Source: Pseudomonadota bacterium (GTDB taxonomy: Bacteria; Pseudomonadota; Gammaproteobacteria; Steroidobacterales; Steroidobacteraceae). From it: a stretch of 64,000 nt of DNA. Shown here in pieces: positions 17,600-27,987 of this stretch (the first letter of the stretch is position 1; each line of letters opens with the position of its first letter). The translations under genes and the position numbers were made by a program. The notes under the pieces are model-generated. The model did not search any database and was not told where the DNA came from. It saw only the letters and a list, made by a program, of their open reading frames with translations. The stretch spans positions 1-64,000 of the forward strand of contig JAPLSH010000014.1 of NCBI GenBank assembly GCA_026398735.1. The letters run 5' to 3'.

Positions 17600-18618
17600 C
17601 GTTTTCCCCTGACCAGCGCAGCGCCGGCAACCATGGCTTCAAGCTTGCCCACTGCAGTGGCGCGCGGCAGGTACTTCATGCCGCAATCGGGCGCCACGAT
17701 GATGTCGGCGGCATCCACATAAGGCAGTGCGCGTTCAATGCGATGTGCCACCACGTCTGGCGTTTCGATGTTCGGGTCCGACAGGTCGATCACACCGAGG
17801 ATGAACTTCTTGCCCTTGAGCGGCACCAGCGTGCTGCAGTCCAGGTTCGATTGCGCTGTCTCGATCGACAGCTGCTTGCAGCTGCACTGCGCAAACTCGG
17901 GCAGAAACGAATAGCCCGAGGGGCGCTCGTGGATGATCGCTGCATAGCCGAAGCAGATATGCACGGCGGTGTTGCCCGTTACACCCAGCAGTGCTGCGTT
18001 GAGTGCATCCAGACCCCAGGCGCGTGCTTCATCGGGACGCGCCTGCATGTACGGCTCATCGATCTGTACAACATCTGCGCCCGCCGCAAACAGATCTTTG
18101 ATCTCTGCGTTGAGTGCAATTGCATAGTCCATTGCGGCCAGCTGGCGGCTACCGCCGTAGTGATCAATCTGTGCCTGCTGCGCCATCGTGAACGGACCGG
18201 GTACGGTGATCTTTACCTGACGCTTGCTGTGACGCTTCATGAACAGCAAGTCATCGACAGTCACGGCATGACGGCGGCTGATGGGCCCTATGACACGCGG
18301 CACCGGGTTGGGGTGACCGCTGCGATCCAGTGCAGTGCCAGGGTTGTCCAAGTCCACGCCATTGAGTGCGGTGGCAAAGTGGTTGGAATAGCTTTCGCGA
18401 CGGATCTCACCGTCGGTGATGATGTCGATGCCAGCATCTTCCTGCGCCTTGATCGCCATGATCGTGGCGTCTTCCTGTGCTTCGGCCAGGTACTGCGCCG
18501 GGATGCGCCACAGTTCGCGTGCGCGGACGCGCGGTGGGAAACGGCCGGCCAACTTCTGGCGGTCGATAAGCCATTCGGGCTGCGGAAAACTACCAACTAG
18601 TGTCGTGGGGAACAGCAT
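17596..18618 (-). CDS. Short MetE-like zinc methyltransferase-family protein
   Basis: A 340-residue stand-alone version of the MetE catalytic domain. It starts FPTTLVGSFPQPEWL and retains the complete zinc tetrad: His220 and Cys222 (VHICFGY), Glu253 (LSIETAQ) and Cys312 (APDCGMK). Core-MetE proteins of this size are known as folate-independent methionine synthases and relatives. Here the gene is coupled to a methyltransferase-fold gene inside an aromatic catabolic operon and not to methionine or MesX-like (DUF1852) genes. CGGAG lies six bases before the ATG. A role in taking a methyl group from the growth substrate to a thiol such as homocysteine is my inference. Confidence 0.85.
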   Translation of the reverse strand: MLFPTTLVGSFPQPEWLIDRQKLAGRFPPRVRARELWRIPAQYLAEAQEDATIMAIKAQEDAGIDIITDGEIRRESYSNHFATALNGVDLDNPGTALDRSGHPNPVPRVIGPISRRHAVTVDDLLFMKRHSKRQVKITVPGPFTMAQQAQIDHYGGSRQLAAMDYAIALNAEIKDLFAAGADVVQIDEPYMQARPDEARAWGLDALNAALLGVTGNTAVHICFGYAAIIHERPSGYSFLPEFAQCSCKQLSIETAQSNLDCSTLVPLKGKKFILGVIDLSDPNIETPDVVAHRIERALPYVDAADIIVAPDCGMKYLPRATAVGKLEAMVAGAALVRGKR

Positions 18619-18645
18619 GGAAAACTCCGTATTAAATTCGTGTGA

Positions 18646-20274
18646 TCAGCCCAATGCTTTGAGCAGTGCGCGCCGCTCGGCGCCTGCAGGATCGTCGCCC
18701 AGCCATGATTGCGTGTTGAACACCATGACCTTGCGGTTGGCGGGCGAGTAGGCCGGCCAGGCAGCAAGACCCGGTGCCGAAGGCGTGCCATGGTGCGCAA
18801 AATTAGCCCAAGCGGTGCTCATCGTGGCGGCCAGTGCTTCGTTGCCTTCGCCGGTGCCCACCAGTGCGGCGACACGGATGGTGTTGTCGAACATGAAGCC
18901 CAGTTCCATGGTGTGCATCGCCCTGCGATGGCCATCCATCGCCGGTGATTCCCAGTCGAAGCGGTACACATACACCGGCGCTTTGCCGCGCGCGATTTTG
19001 CGCTCGGCCAGCACGATGGTGTTGGCGCCGAAGATGCGATCGGTGTTGATCAGCACCAGCAGGTCAAAGGGCGAGGCGTTGGGGTTGCCCTGACGATACG
19101 CACCGATCAGTGCCTGCGCATCGGCCTTGGGGAACCCTGCCTTGATACGCTGCAGCAGACCGGCCTCGTCCATCGCGCGCTCTGTTGCATTGATGGGCAT
19201 GAAGGGCGGGAAGGTGGCCTCATGACGGTTGCTGCCAATGAGCAGCGGCACATCATCAGAGACCGCCGGCGAATCCGGATCAAACGGATGACGCGGCAAG
19301 GCCAGACCATCGACTACCGGCGCAAAGGTGCCGCCGGTCACGCCCGCGGCACGCAGCTTGGGCTGGATGTTGAAGTAGGCCGACAGCAGTCGCTCCTGCG
19401 GCACGGCTTGCAGGCCACGTACATCACCGGCCTTAAGGCCCAGTTCGCTAATCAGCAGTTCTGCGGCACGCGCGCCGTCTTGGGCAGTGCCCGAGCGAAT
19501 GCCAGGACCGCTTTGGATGATGGCTTTGTGAAACAGACCCTTCGCGGCCGGCATCGCCATCACTGTCGATACCTTGGCGCCACCGCCGGACTCACCAAAG
19601 ATAGTGACGTTGGACGGATCGCCACCAAAGGCGGCGATGTGAGTCTTGACCCACTGCAGCACCTGCACCACATCGAGGATGCCGACATTGCCCGAACTGG
19701 CAAATGCCTCGCCGCCGATGCTGGCCAGATGCGTATAGCCGAACACGTTGAGGCGATGATTGACGCCCACGAACACGATGTCGCCACGACGCGCGAGATT
19801 GGCACCGTCATATAGCGGTGCGGAGGCTGAGCCAGAAGAGAAGCCGCCGCCATGCAACCACACCATGACCGGGCGTTTGCCCGTTATCGCAGGCGTCCAC
19901 ACGTTCACTGCCAGACAGTCTTCGGCTTCGCGCACGCCCGGCGGGTCCTGCGGTAGCGCGGCGCGCATGATCACGTTGGGATCGCCGCCGGCCGGATTGC
20001 TCTGCGGTGAGCTGGAGCCAAACAGCGTGGCTTCGCGCACGCCCTTCCAAGGCTTGACCGGTTGCGGTGGCATAAAGCGGTTGGCGCCGCCAGTGGGCGC
20101 GCCATAGGGTAGGCCACGGAAGGTCAAGATGCCGTGATCGATGAGCCCGCGGACCTTGCCGCTGGGGGTATCGACGATCGGGCCTTCAGCCAGTTGCGCC
20201 AGCGCCGGCGTTGCCAGCGGGGCCAGCAGTCCTGCAGCCAGCAGTTCGCGCCGCGAGAGATCCACACGTTTCAT
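18646..20274 (-). CDS. Exported type-B carboxylesterase (Tat signal)
   Basis: A 542-residue carboxylesterase/cholinesterase-family enzyme. The N-terminus has a twin-arginine motif (SRRELLAAGLLAPLATPALA), so it is probably folded before export to the periplasm. Catalytic Ser is in FGESGGGAK and the oxyanion region in MVWLHGGGFSSGSAS. The fold start GLIDHGILTFRGLPYG is typical. It is the first gene of the leftward operon, 27 bases upstream of the MetE-like gene, and an inverted repeat lies in its upstream region. It probably releases the aromatic substrate or its acyl group from an ester. A second exported type-B esterase is at 31523-33187. Confidence 0.92.
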   Translation of the reverse strand: MKRVDLSRRELLAAGLLAPLATPALAQLAEGPIVDTPSGKVRGLIDHGILTFRGLPYGAPTGGANRFMPPQPVKPWKGVREATLFGSSSPQSNPAGGDPNVIMRAALPQDPPGVREAEDCLAVNVWTPAITGKRPVMVWLHGGGFSSGSASAPLYDGANLARRGDIVFVGVNHRLNVFGYTHLASIGGEAFASSGNVGILDVVQVLQWVKTHIAAFGGDPSNVTIFGESGGGAKVSTVMAMPAAKGLFHKAIIQSGPGIRSGTAQDGARAAELLISELGLKAGDVRGLQAVPQERLLSAYFNIQPKLRAAGVTGGTFAPVVDGLALPRHPFDPDSPAVSDDVPLLIGSNRHEATFPPFMPINATERAMDEAGLLQRIKAGFPKADAQALIGAYRQGNPNASPFDLLVLINTDRIFGANTIVLAERKIARGKAPVYVYRFDWESPAMDGHRRAMHTMELGFMFDNTIRVAALVGTGEGNEALAATMSTAWANFAHHGTPSAPGLAAWPAYSPANRKVMVFNTQSWLGDDPAGAERRALLKALG

Positions 20275-20292
20275 GAGCCTGCCCCTGTGTTC

Positions 20293-20317
20293 TGGTTGTT
20301 TGGTCGCAGTACAACCA
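20293..20317. promoter_or_regulatory. Operator-like inverted repeat before the catabolic operon
   Basis: Perfect 7-bp arms TGGTTGT and ACAACCA are separated by 11 bases, 19 bases upstream of the esterase start and 96 bases before the FMN protein gene. The arms resemble GntR/TetR-type half-sites. A CCCTGCAGGG palindrome follows at 20318-20327. No regulator gene is adjacent. Confidence 0.45.
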
Positions 20318-20412
20318 CCCTGCAGGGCAAAGTAAAGAGCTGCGCAGACAGGCCGGTCTGCGACGCCCGCAGGCGTATCCTGCGCCAGACGGCGGCGGCA
20401 TCAGGAGACGGC

Positions 20413-22011
20413 ATGGACATCTTTTGGGGGCGCTATTCGGCAGTGTTTTATTCGGCGATCGGTGCGCTGTTTGCCGCCCTGCTGGCGGGGCAACAGCCGC
20501 TGTGGTGGTGGGCAGCGGCGGCATTGCTGGCGCTGACCGCCATCGGCTTATACAACCTGCGGCAAAAACAGCATCCGGTGCTGGCCAACTATCCGTTGCT
20601 CGGCTATCTGCGTTATTTCCTCGAGAGCCTGCGACCCGAGCTTCGCCAGTATTTTCTCGAGTCCGACGACGAACAGGTGCCCTATTCGCGCAATCAGCGC
20701 GCCATGGTGTATCAGCGCGCTAAACAGCAGGTCGCCGTGCGGCCATTTGGCTCGTTGACGGACATGTATGCCGATGAGTTCGACTGGCTCAACCACTCCA
20801 TACGACCCGTGCCGGTTCCCGATTCGGACTTCCGTATTACGGTGGGAGAGGGGCCTGCGGCCTATGCCATGTCGGTGCTCAATATCTCGGGCACCTCGTT
20901 TGGCGCGTTGTCTCCGCCGGCCATCCAAGCTCTCAATGCGGGTGCGCGTCTGGGCGGCTTTGCACATAACACCGGCGAGGGGTCGCTCTCGCCTTACCAC
21001 CTGGCCGGCGGCGGCGACATCATCTGGCAGGTTGCCACGGGCTATTTTGGCTGTCGCACACCGGACGGACTGTTTGATGCCGGGCAATTTGCGGCCAAAG
21101 CTGCAGCGCCGCAGGTGCGCATGATCGAGATCAAACTCAGCCAGGGCGCCAAGCCCGGCCACGGCGGCATGCTGCTGGCCGCCAAGGTCACGGCCGAAAT
21201 TGCGGCGATCCGCGGCGTGCCGCAGGGCAAGGACTGCATCTCGCCGGCGTTTCACACGGCATTTTCCACGCCGGACGAGTTACTGCAGTTTGCCGCGCAA
21301 TTGCGCCGCATGTCCGGTGGCAAGCCGGTCGGTGTGAAGCTGTGCATCGGCCATCCCTGGGAGTTCATCGCGCTGGTCAAGGCGATGGTGGAGTCGGGAC
21401 TGCTGCTCGACTTCATTACGGTCGATGGGGCCGAGGGTGGTACCGGCGCCGCACCGGTTGAATTCACCGATCATCTGGGCACCCCGCTGCAGGATGCCTT
21501 GGTGTTCGTCGACAACTGCCTGACCGGCGCGGGCCTGCGCGAGCGCGTCAAAATTGGCGCGTCCGGCCGCATGGTCAGTGCCTATGACATCGTGCGCGGC
21601 TGTGCGTTGGGGGCCGACTGGATCAACATGGCGCGGCCGTTCATGTTTGCGCTGGGCTGCATCCAGGCGCGTGACTGTGCCTCGGGGAACTGTCCTACCG
21701 GGCTTGCCACGATGAACCCGGGTCGCTATCGCGTTGTCGATGTAGATATCAAGGCGCAACGCGTGGCCAACTTCCATCACAACACGGTGCATGCGCTGGC
21801 CGAGCTGCTGGCGGCCAGCGGCGTCAGCCATCCGGGCCAGTTGACCCGCCACCACATCATGCGGCGGCTGTCGGGCAGTCGCGTGTTGCCGATGGACGAG
21901 TTGTATCCCCAGGTGGAGCCTGGCGCGCTGCTACGCGGTGGCCCCGTAGGCGATGCGCGGCTGACGCAGTTCTGGCCGCGCGTTAGCGGGGCCAGTTTCG
22001 GCCTGCACTGA
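20413..22011 (+). CDS. FMN-binding glutamate-synthase-family protein, membrane-anchored
   Basis: A 532-residue protein with the GltB synthase (TIM-barrel) domain but no amidotransferase domain. ATG 20413 is preceded by CAGGAGACGGC, a strong site, so the longer upstream frame is rejected. Two N-terminal hydrophobic segments (about 8-25 and 28-48) anchor it. Domain landmarks are [25 protein letters not shown] (FMN/2-oxoglutarate region), [16 protein letters not shown] and a 3Fe-4S cysteine set C-x5-C-x4-C in [15 protein letters not shown]. The physiological reaction of these stand-alone proteins is not established. It is divergent from the esterase and may share its control region. Confidence 0.88.
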   Translation: MDIFWGRYSAVFYSAIGALFAALLAGQQPLWWWAAAALLALTAIGLYNLRQKQHPVLANYPLLGYLRYFLESLRPELRQYFLESDDEQVPYSRNQRAMVYQRAKQQVAVRPFGSLTDMYADEFDWLNHSIRPVPVPDSDFRITVGEGPAAYAMSVLNISGTSFGALSPPAIQALNAGARLGGFAHNTGEGSLSPYHLAGGGDIIWQVATGYFGCRTPDGLFDAGQFAAKAAAPQVRMIEIKLSQGAKPGHGGMLLAAKVTAEIAAIRGVPQGKDCISPAFHTAFSTPDELLQFAAQLRRMSGGKPVGVKLCIGHPWEFIALVKAMVESGLLLDFITVDGAEGGTGAAPVEFTDHLGTPLQDALVFVDNCLTGAGLRERVKIGASGRMVSAYDIVRGCALGADWINMARPFMFALGCIQARDCASGNCPTGLATMNPGRYRVVDVDIKAQRVANFHHNTVHALAELLAASGVSHPGQLTRHHIMRRLSGSRVLPMDELYPQVEPGALLRGGPVGDARLTQFWPRVSGASFGLH

Positions 22012-22148
22012 CGCTGCCGTCGACTGATCGACAGTCTAAGGCTCGACCCGGATACGTCCGGCGTGGCAAAATGTGGGATTACCGGCAGCCGCCCCGACAG
22101 GTGCGGCAACGCCAGTCCCTTTCCCCAGAACTGCAACGGAACCCCGCA

Positions 22149-24289
22149 ATGGCTCGCACAACGCCCCTGGCCGACATCCGCAACATCGGCATCATTGCCC
22201 ACGTCGACGCCGGCAAGACGACTACGACCGAGCGCATCCTGTATTACACGGGCCGCAAGCACACGATCATTGACATCCATGACACCAAGGATCTCAAGAC
22301 GTCCACCACCACTGACTACCTGGAGCAGGAGCAGAAGCGTGGTATCACCATTCAGTCGGCCGCCGTGTCGGCCTTCTGGCGTGGCAAGAAGATCAACGTC
22401 ATCGACACCCCGGGGCACGTGGACTTCACCATCGAAGTCAACCGCTCGCTGCGCGTGCTCGACGGCGCCGTGGTGGTGTTCGACGGCGTGGCCGGTGTAG
22501 AGCCGCAGTCAGAGACCAACTGGCGCCTGGCCGACAACTACAACGTACCGCGCCTGTGCTACGTCAACAAAATGGACCGCAGCGGTGCCTCGTTCACACG
22601 CTGCATGGACATGATCAAAAAGCGCCTCGGCGCGCGCCCCTTGGCGGTGCAGATCCCGATCGGCTCCGAAGACAACTTCAAGGGCATGGTAGATCTGGTC
22701 ACCATGGAAGCGCTGGTCTGGGATTCAGACGACAAGGATGCGCAGTGGCAGGTCATTCCTGTCACCGAGGGCATGGCCGACAAGTTGGGCATCACGGTGC
22801 CCAGCGATCGCGCCATCCTTGATGCTGTGCAGGCCTATCACACCGAGCTGGTCGACACCTGCCTCGAGATGGACGATGCGGCCATGGAAGCCTATCTCGA
22901 AGGCACTGCACCTTCGGTTGAAGTCATCCGTGCCTGCTTGCGCAAGGGCACGCTGACCGGCGCCTTCAATCCGGTGCTGTGCGGCTCGTCCTACAAGAAC
23001 AAGGGCGTGCAGCAGGTGCTCGATGCGGTTGTCGACTATCTGCCGGCGCCCACCGACGTGTCTGCTATCAACACTGTGGATGCCGACGGCAACCCCATCG
23101 GCGAGCGCAATTGCTCGGACGAGGAGCCGTTCTCGGCGTTGGCCTTCAAGGTCATCAACGATGTCTACGGCGCGCTGACCTTCATCCGCGTCTATTCGGG
23201 CGTGTTGACGCGTGGCGCGTCGGTGCAGAACTCCACTCGCGGCAAGCGCGAGAAGATCGGCCGCATGGTCGAGATGTTCGCCAAGGAAGCTATCGCCATC
23301 GAAGAAGCCCGCGCCGGCGACATCGTTGCGCTGGTCTCGCTGGCCGAGACCGACACCGGCGACAGTGCGATTCGGCCAATCCCGTGGTGCTCGAGCGCAT
23401 GCGCTTCCCCGCGCCCGTCATCAGTGTCTCGGTCAAGCCCAAGAACAAGGGTGAGCAAGAGAAGTTCAACGCCGCCATTGGCAAGATGGTTCGCGCCGAT
23501 CCTTCGCTGCATCTGGAAACCGATCGCGAAACCGGTCAGACCATCCTGCGCGGCATGGGTGAGTTGCATCTGGACGTGACACTCGATCGCATGCGCACCG
23601 AGTTCAACGTCGAAGGCATCATGGGCGAGCCGCAGGTTGCCTATCGCGAAACCATCACCAAGCCGATTCAAGAAAACTACACCCACAAAAAGCAGACCGG
23701 CGGTTCGGGCCAGTTCGCCGAGGTGTGGATCAAGTTCGAGCCGCTGGAGCGTGGCGAGGGCTTTGTGTTCGAAGACAAGACGGTCGGTGGCTCGGTGCCG
23801 CGCGAGTACGTGCCTTCGGTCGAGAAGGGCCTGCGCATGCAGATGGATGACGGCGTGCTGGCGCGCTTCCCCACCGTGGATTTCAAGGCCACGTTGGTGG
23901 ACGGCAGCTATCACGATGTGGACTCCAACGCGCTGACCTTCGAAATCGCTGCTAAGGCAGCGTTCCGCGAGGCCATGAAGAAGGCCGGTCCGATCCTGCT
24001 CGAGCCGGTCATGAAGGTTGAGGTGGTCACTCCTGGCGACTACCTGGGTGACGTGATCGGTGACATTAACCGTCGTCGTGGCCAGATTCAGGAGCAGCTC
24101 GATCGCGGCGCCAACATCGCCGTCGTATCGACCGTTCCGCTGTCGGAAATGTTCGGCTACATCGGCCAGCTGCGCGCGATGAGCTCGGGCCGCGCGTCCT
24201 ACACCATGGAGTTCTCGCATTACGATCCGGTCCCGCGCAACGTGGCCGAGGTGGTGATCCTGGCCTCTAAGGCGCCTGCCGCCGGCTGA
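22149..24289 (+). pseudogene. fusA: Elongation factor G, frameshifted
   Basis: Two overlapping frames together encode a near-complete EF-G of about 714 residues. The first frame (ATG 22149, stop 23579) has the GTPase domain with [18 protein letters not shown] and GSSYKNKG, plus domain II up to [11 protein letters not shown]. Homology continues in the next frame from about 23366 ([15 protein letters not shown]) through domains III-V to SKAPAAG at 24289. Comparison with the usual GDTVCDxANPVV suggests a 1- or 4-base deletion near 23363-23366. No second lesion is visible downstream, so it is a recent mutation or an assembly error. It is not in a ribosomal str operon, so it may be a second EF-G. 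I see no slippery heptamer. Confidence 0.82.
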
Positions 24290-24323
24290 TCCCGGCGGTT
24301 CGCACAGCAGCGCCAGCCGCCGC

Positions 24324-25469
24324 ATGAAAGCCATCTCGATTGGTGATTACCGCGAGTTGGCGCGGCGGCGGCTGCCGCGGTTTCTGTTCGATTACATCGA
24401 CGGCGGGTCCTTCTCTGAAGAGACCCTGAGGCGCAACGTCGGTGAGTTGCAGACGCTGGCCTTGCGCCAGCGTGTGTTGCGCGATGTTTCTGGCGCAGAC
24501 CTTTCCACCACTGTGTTGGGCCAGAGCTGGCAATTGCCTGTGGCGCTTGCGCCTATTGGTCTGGGCGGGCTGGTGGCCCGGCGTGGCGAGACACAGGCCG
24601 TGCGTGCCGCTGAAACTGCGGGCATTCCGTTCATCCTCTCCACTGTTGCCGCCTGTCCTATCGAGGAAGTGGCTGCCGCAGCCACACAGCCGTTCTGGTT
24701 TCAGCTCTACATGATTCGCGATCGCGCGTTCATGCGTGATCTGCTGGCGCGTGCCAGTGCGGCACGCTGCAGCACTCTGGTGTTTACCGTCGACATGCCG
24801 GTACCAGGTACGCGCTATCGCGACTACCACTCGGGTCTGGCCGGTGCTGCCGGTTTGGGCGGCCAGTTGCGACGTGTCGCACAAGCACTGGGTCGCCCGC
24901 GGTGGGCTTGGGATGTGGGCCTGTTGGGCAGGCCGCATGGACTGGGCAACATCGCGCCGTTGTTGGGCGATAACACTGGCCTGGAAGATTTCTTTGCCTG
25001 GATGCGGGGCAACTTCGATCCACAAATCGGCTGGCGTGATCTGGACTGGATCCGTGCCGAGTGGAAGGGGCCTATCGTGCTCAAGGGTGTGCTCGATGCC
25101 GAGGATGCGCGTGAAGCGGCAGCCAACGGCGTCGATGGGATCATTGTCTCCAATCACGGTGGTCGCCAACTCGATGGTGTGCCGGCCTCTGCGTTGGCGT
25201 TGCCAGAGATTGCGGCGGCAGTGGGCGACAAGCTCACCGTGTTGGCCGATGGCGGCGTGCGCTCCGGCCTTGATGTGTTGCGCTTGCTGGCGCTGGGTGC
25301 GCGCGGTGTACTGCTGGGGCGGGCTTGGGTCTGGGCGTTGGCGGCAGGCGGCCAGCCTGCAGTCGAACAGATGCTTTCTCAACTGGCCGCGGAGTTGCGT
25401 GTGGCCATGGCGCTCACCGGTGTGCGCCGCATAGCGGACATCGACAGCAGCGTATTGCTGCGCAAATAA
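24324..25469 (+). CDS. lldD: FMN-dependent L-lactate dehydrogenase
   Basis: A 381-residue alpha-hydroxyacid dehydrogenase oxidising L-lactate to pyruvate and passing electrons to the respiratory chain. It follows E. coli LldD through most of its length: DYRELARRRLPRFLFDYIDGG, ALAPIGLGGL, FTVDMPVPGTRYRDYHSG, WDVGLLGRPHGLGNI and IVSNHGGRQLDG with the catalytic base His278, then LADGGVRSGLDVLRLLALGA for the FMN phosphate. The family is membrane-associated. Malic enzyme starts 30 bases downstream, giving a short lactate/malate-to-pyruvate operon. Confidence 0.93.
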   Translation: MKAISIGDYRELARRRLPRFLFDYIDGGSFSEETLRRNVGELQTLALRQRVLRDVSGADLSTTVLGQSWQLPVALAPIGLGGLVARRGETQAVRAAETAGIPFILSTVAACPIEEVAAAATQPFWFQLYMIRDRAFMRDLLARASAARCSTLVFTVDMPVPGTRYRDYHSGLAGAAGLGGQLRRVAQALGRPRWAWDVGLLGRPHGLGNIAPLLGDNTGLEDFFAWMRGNFDPQIGWRDLDWIRAEWKGPIVLKGVLDAEDAREAAANGVDGIIVSNHGGRQLDGVPASALALPEIAAAVGDKLTVLADGGVRSGLDVLRLLALGARGVLLGRAWVWALAAGGQPAVEQMLSQLAAELRVAMALTGVRRIADIDSSVLLRK

Positions 25470-25499
25470 TCACGTACTTTTTACCGGGAACTACAGACC

Positions 25500-27794
25500 A
25501 TGACAGAGAAGCTGACCGAGGCCGAACAGGCCCTGCGCGAAGCCGCGCGCGAATACCATCGTCTGCCAACGCCCGGCAAGATCACCGTCACGCCGACCAA
25601 GCTGCTGTCCAACCAGCGGGATCTGTCGCTGGCTTATTCGCCTGGTGTGGCCTATCCCTGCCTCGATATCCATGCAGACCCCAAGATGGCTGCCGAGTAC
25701 ACCTCGCGCGGCAATCTGGTGGCTGTCATCACCAATGGCACTGCGGTGCTGGGTCTGGGTGACATCGGTCCGCTGGCCGCCAAGCCGGTCATGGAAGGCA
25801 AGGGTTGCCTGTTCAAGAAGTTCGCCAACATCGATGTGTTTGATATCGAGCTCGACGAGCGTGACCCCGACAAACTGATCGACATCATCGCTGCCATGGA
25901 GCCGACTGTCGGTGGTGTAAACCTTGAAGACATCAAGGCGCCGGAGTGCTTCTACATCGAGCGCAAGCTGCGCGATCGCATGAACATCCCGGTGTTCCAT
26001 GATGATCAGCACGGCACGGCGATCATCTCTGCCGCTGCAGTGCTCAATGGCCTGGAGCTGGTGGGCAAGGAAATGGGCGCAGTCAAAGTGGCCGTTTCCG
26101 GCGCTGGCGCTGCGGCCATCGCCTGCCTTGATCTCATGGTGGGTCTGGGCATTCGCCGCGAGAACATCTGGGCCTGCGATTCCAAGGGTCTCATTTACAC
26201 CGGTCGTGCCGGTGGCTTGGATGAGTCCAAGGCACGTTATGCCCAGACCACCGAGCAGCGCACGCTGGCCGATGCGGTCAATGGTGCCGATGTGTTCCTG
26301 GGCTGCTCGACCAACGGCGTCTTGACGCCCGAGATGGTCAAGACCATGGCCAACCGCCCGATCATTCTGGCACTGGCTAATCCCGAACCCGAGATTCGTC
26401 CTGAGCTGGCCCTGGCCGCGCGTCCGGATTGCATCATTGCGACCGGTCGTTCGGACTATCCCAACCAGGTCAACAACGTCCTGTGCTTCCCCTACATCTT
26501 CCGTGGCGCGCTCGATTGCGGCGCCACCAAGATCACTGACGAGATGAAGCTGGCCTGCGTGCGGCAGATTGCCGATCTGGCCAAGGAAGACATCAGCGAA
26601 GAAGTCGCCAATGCCTATTCGGGTCAGGACCTGGAGTTCGGCGCGGATTACATCATCCCCAAGCCGTTTGATTCGCGACTGATCGTGCGCATTGCGCCGG
26701 CCGTGGCCGCTGCTGCTGCCGCGTCGGGCGTGGCCACGCGGCCCATCGCCGATATGGATGCCTATCGCCAGCAGCTGTCGCGGTTGTTCTCTTCAGCCAG
26801 TCAGCTGGTGCAGCCCGTGTTCGAGGCAGCGCAGAGCAGCCCGGCCAAGCGCATTGCTTATGCCGAAGGCGAAGACCTGCGCGTGTTGCGTGCTGCACAG
26901 TCTGCGGTAGAAGACGGTATTGCCCGTCCCATCCTCATCGGTCGACCTGCAGTCATCGAGGCGCGTATTGCCAAGGCTGGCCTGCGTATCCGATTGGGTG
27001 AGCATGTCGAGGTGGTCAATCCCGATGACGATGCGCGCTTCAAGCAGTACTGGCAGACCTTCCATCGCATCATGGGTCGTCGTGGCTACAGCCCGGAAGC
27101 AGCCAAGGCTGCAGTGCATCGCTCCACCACCACTATCGCTGCGTTGATGGTGCACTTGGGCGATGCCGATGCCATGGTGTGCGGTCTGCACGGTCGCTTT
27201 GATGCGCATCTGTCGCACATCGAGGATGTCATCGGTCTGCGCCCGGGTGCGCGTGAGCTGGCAACGCTCAACGCGTTGATGCTCGACAAGCACACGCTGT
27301 TTATCGCAGACACCTACGTCAATTCAGATCCGTCGGCCGAGCAGTTGGCGCGTATCGCCAAGATGGCCGTAGAGGAAGTGCGTCGCTTTGGCATCGTGCC
27401 CAAGGTCGCCTTCCTGTCGCACTCCAACTACGGTTCGTCGCAGCGTGCGTCGGCCGTCAAGATGCGCGAGGCTTGGCAACAGTTCGCAGCGATGTGCCCG
27501 GACGTTGAGTCCGATGGCGAGATGCACGGCGATGCTGCGTTGTCAGAGCTCATCCGCAAGTCCAACTTGATGGACAGCATGCTGCAGGGCGAAGCCAACG
27601 TGCTCATCTGCCCCAACGTGGATGCCGCCAACATCCTCTACAACGTGCTCAAGGTGCTGGCCGGTGACGGCAAGACCGTGGGCCCGATTCTGTTGGGTGC
27701 AGCCAAGCCGGCTCACGTGATGACACCCTCCTCGAGCGTTCGTCGCATCAGCTACATGACGGCGCTGGCCGTGGCGCAAGGCCGTCACGCCTGA
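25500..27794 (+). CDS. maeB: NADP-dependent malic enzyme with phosphotransacetylase-like domain
   Basis: A 764-residue MaeB-type enzyme decarboxylating malate to pyruvate with NADP. The malic enzyme part (about 1-430) shows [49 protein letters not shown] and the nucleotide loop [16 protein letters not shown]. The C-terminal part (about 440-764) is phosphate-acetyltransferase-like ([39 protein letters not shown]), which in this family is regulatory, usually sensing acetyl-CoA. The length is normal for MaeB. A strong hairpin terminator follows at 27810. Confidence 0.95.
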   Translation: MTEKLTEAEQALREAAREYHRLPTPGKITVTPTKLLSNQRDLSLAYSPGVAYPCLDIHADPKMAAEYTSRGNLVAVITNGTAVLGLGDIGPLAAKPVMEGKGCLFKKFANIDVFDIELDERDPDKLIDIIAAMEPTVGGVNLEDIKAPECFYIERKLRDRMNIPVFHDDQHGTAIISAAAVLNGLELVGKEMGAVKVAVSGAGAAAIACLDLMVGLGIRRENIWACDSKGLIYTGRAGGLDESKARYAQTTEQRTLADAVNGADVFLGCSTNGVLTPEMVKTMANRPIILALANPEPEIRPELALAARPDCIIATGRSDYPNQVNNVLCFPYIFRGALDCGATKITDEMKLACVRQIADLAKEDISEEVANAYSGQDLEFGADYIIPKPFDSRLIVRIAPAVAAAAAASGVATRPIADMDAYRQQLSRLFSSASQLVQPVFEAAQSSPAKRIAYAEGEDLRVLRAAQSAVEDGIARPILIGRPAVIEARIAKAGLRIRLGEHVEVVNPDDDARFKQYWQTFHRIMGRRGYSPEAAKAAVHRSTTTIAALMVHLGDADAMVCGLHGRFDAHLSHIEDVIGLRPGARELATLNALMLDKHTLFIADTYVNSDPSAEQLARIAKMAVEEVRRFGIVPKVAFLSHSNYGSSQRASAVKMREAWQQFAAMCPDVESDGEMHGDAALSELIRKSNLMDSMLQGEANVLICPNVDAANILYNVLKVLAGDGKTVGPILLGAAKPAHVMTPSSSVRRISYMTALAVAQGRHA

Positions 27795-27809
27795 GGCTGC
27801 AGGGCCTTC

Positions 27810-27840
27810 GGTGACGAACTCTTCTGAGTTCGTCACCTTG
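27810..27840 (+). terminator. Hairpin terminator after malic enzyme
   Basis: A perfect 12-bp stem (GGTGACGAACTC, loop TTCT, GAGTTCGTCACC) starts 15 bases after the stop codon and is followed by TTGT. The U-run is weak but the stem is strong, marking the end of the lldD-maeB unit. Confidence 0.8.
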
Positions 27841-27987
27841 TGGGCCAAAACGCACGCGTCGCTGGTACTGGCGCTCCCCAATTGCCGTAGGTCACGCGGG
27901 CGACGCATACTCAGCCCAGTCCTGTTGCTTGCAGATCCCCAGTAGAGGATCGGGCGGCAGGTTCAGTGTCATTACGGGGGTTCAGGC

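Noticed and set aside
23355-23380. Programmed -1 frameshifting in EF-G
   Set aside because: No slippery heptamer or downstream structure. A small deletion explains the junction exactly.
23192-24334. 380-codon open frame antisense to EF-G
   Set aside because: It mirrors codon positions of a conserved gene, has Arg/His/Gln-rich shadow composition and no ribosome-binding site.
24267-25382. 371-codon open frame antisense to lldD
   Set aside because: The + strand frame matches LldD over its whole length. The antisense frame is a high-GC shadow.
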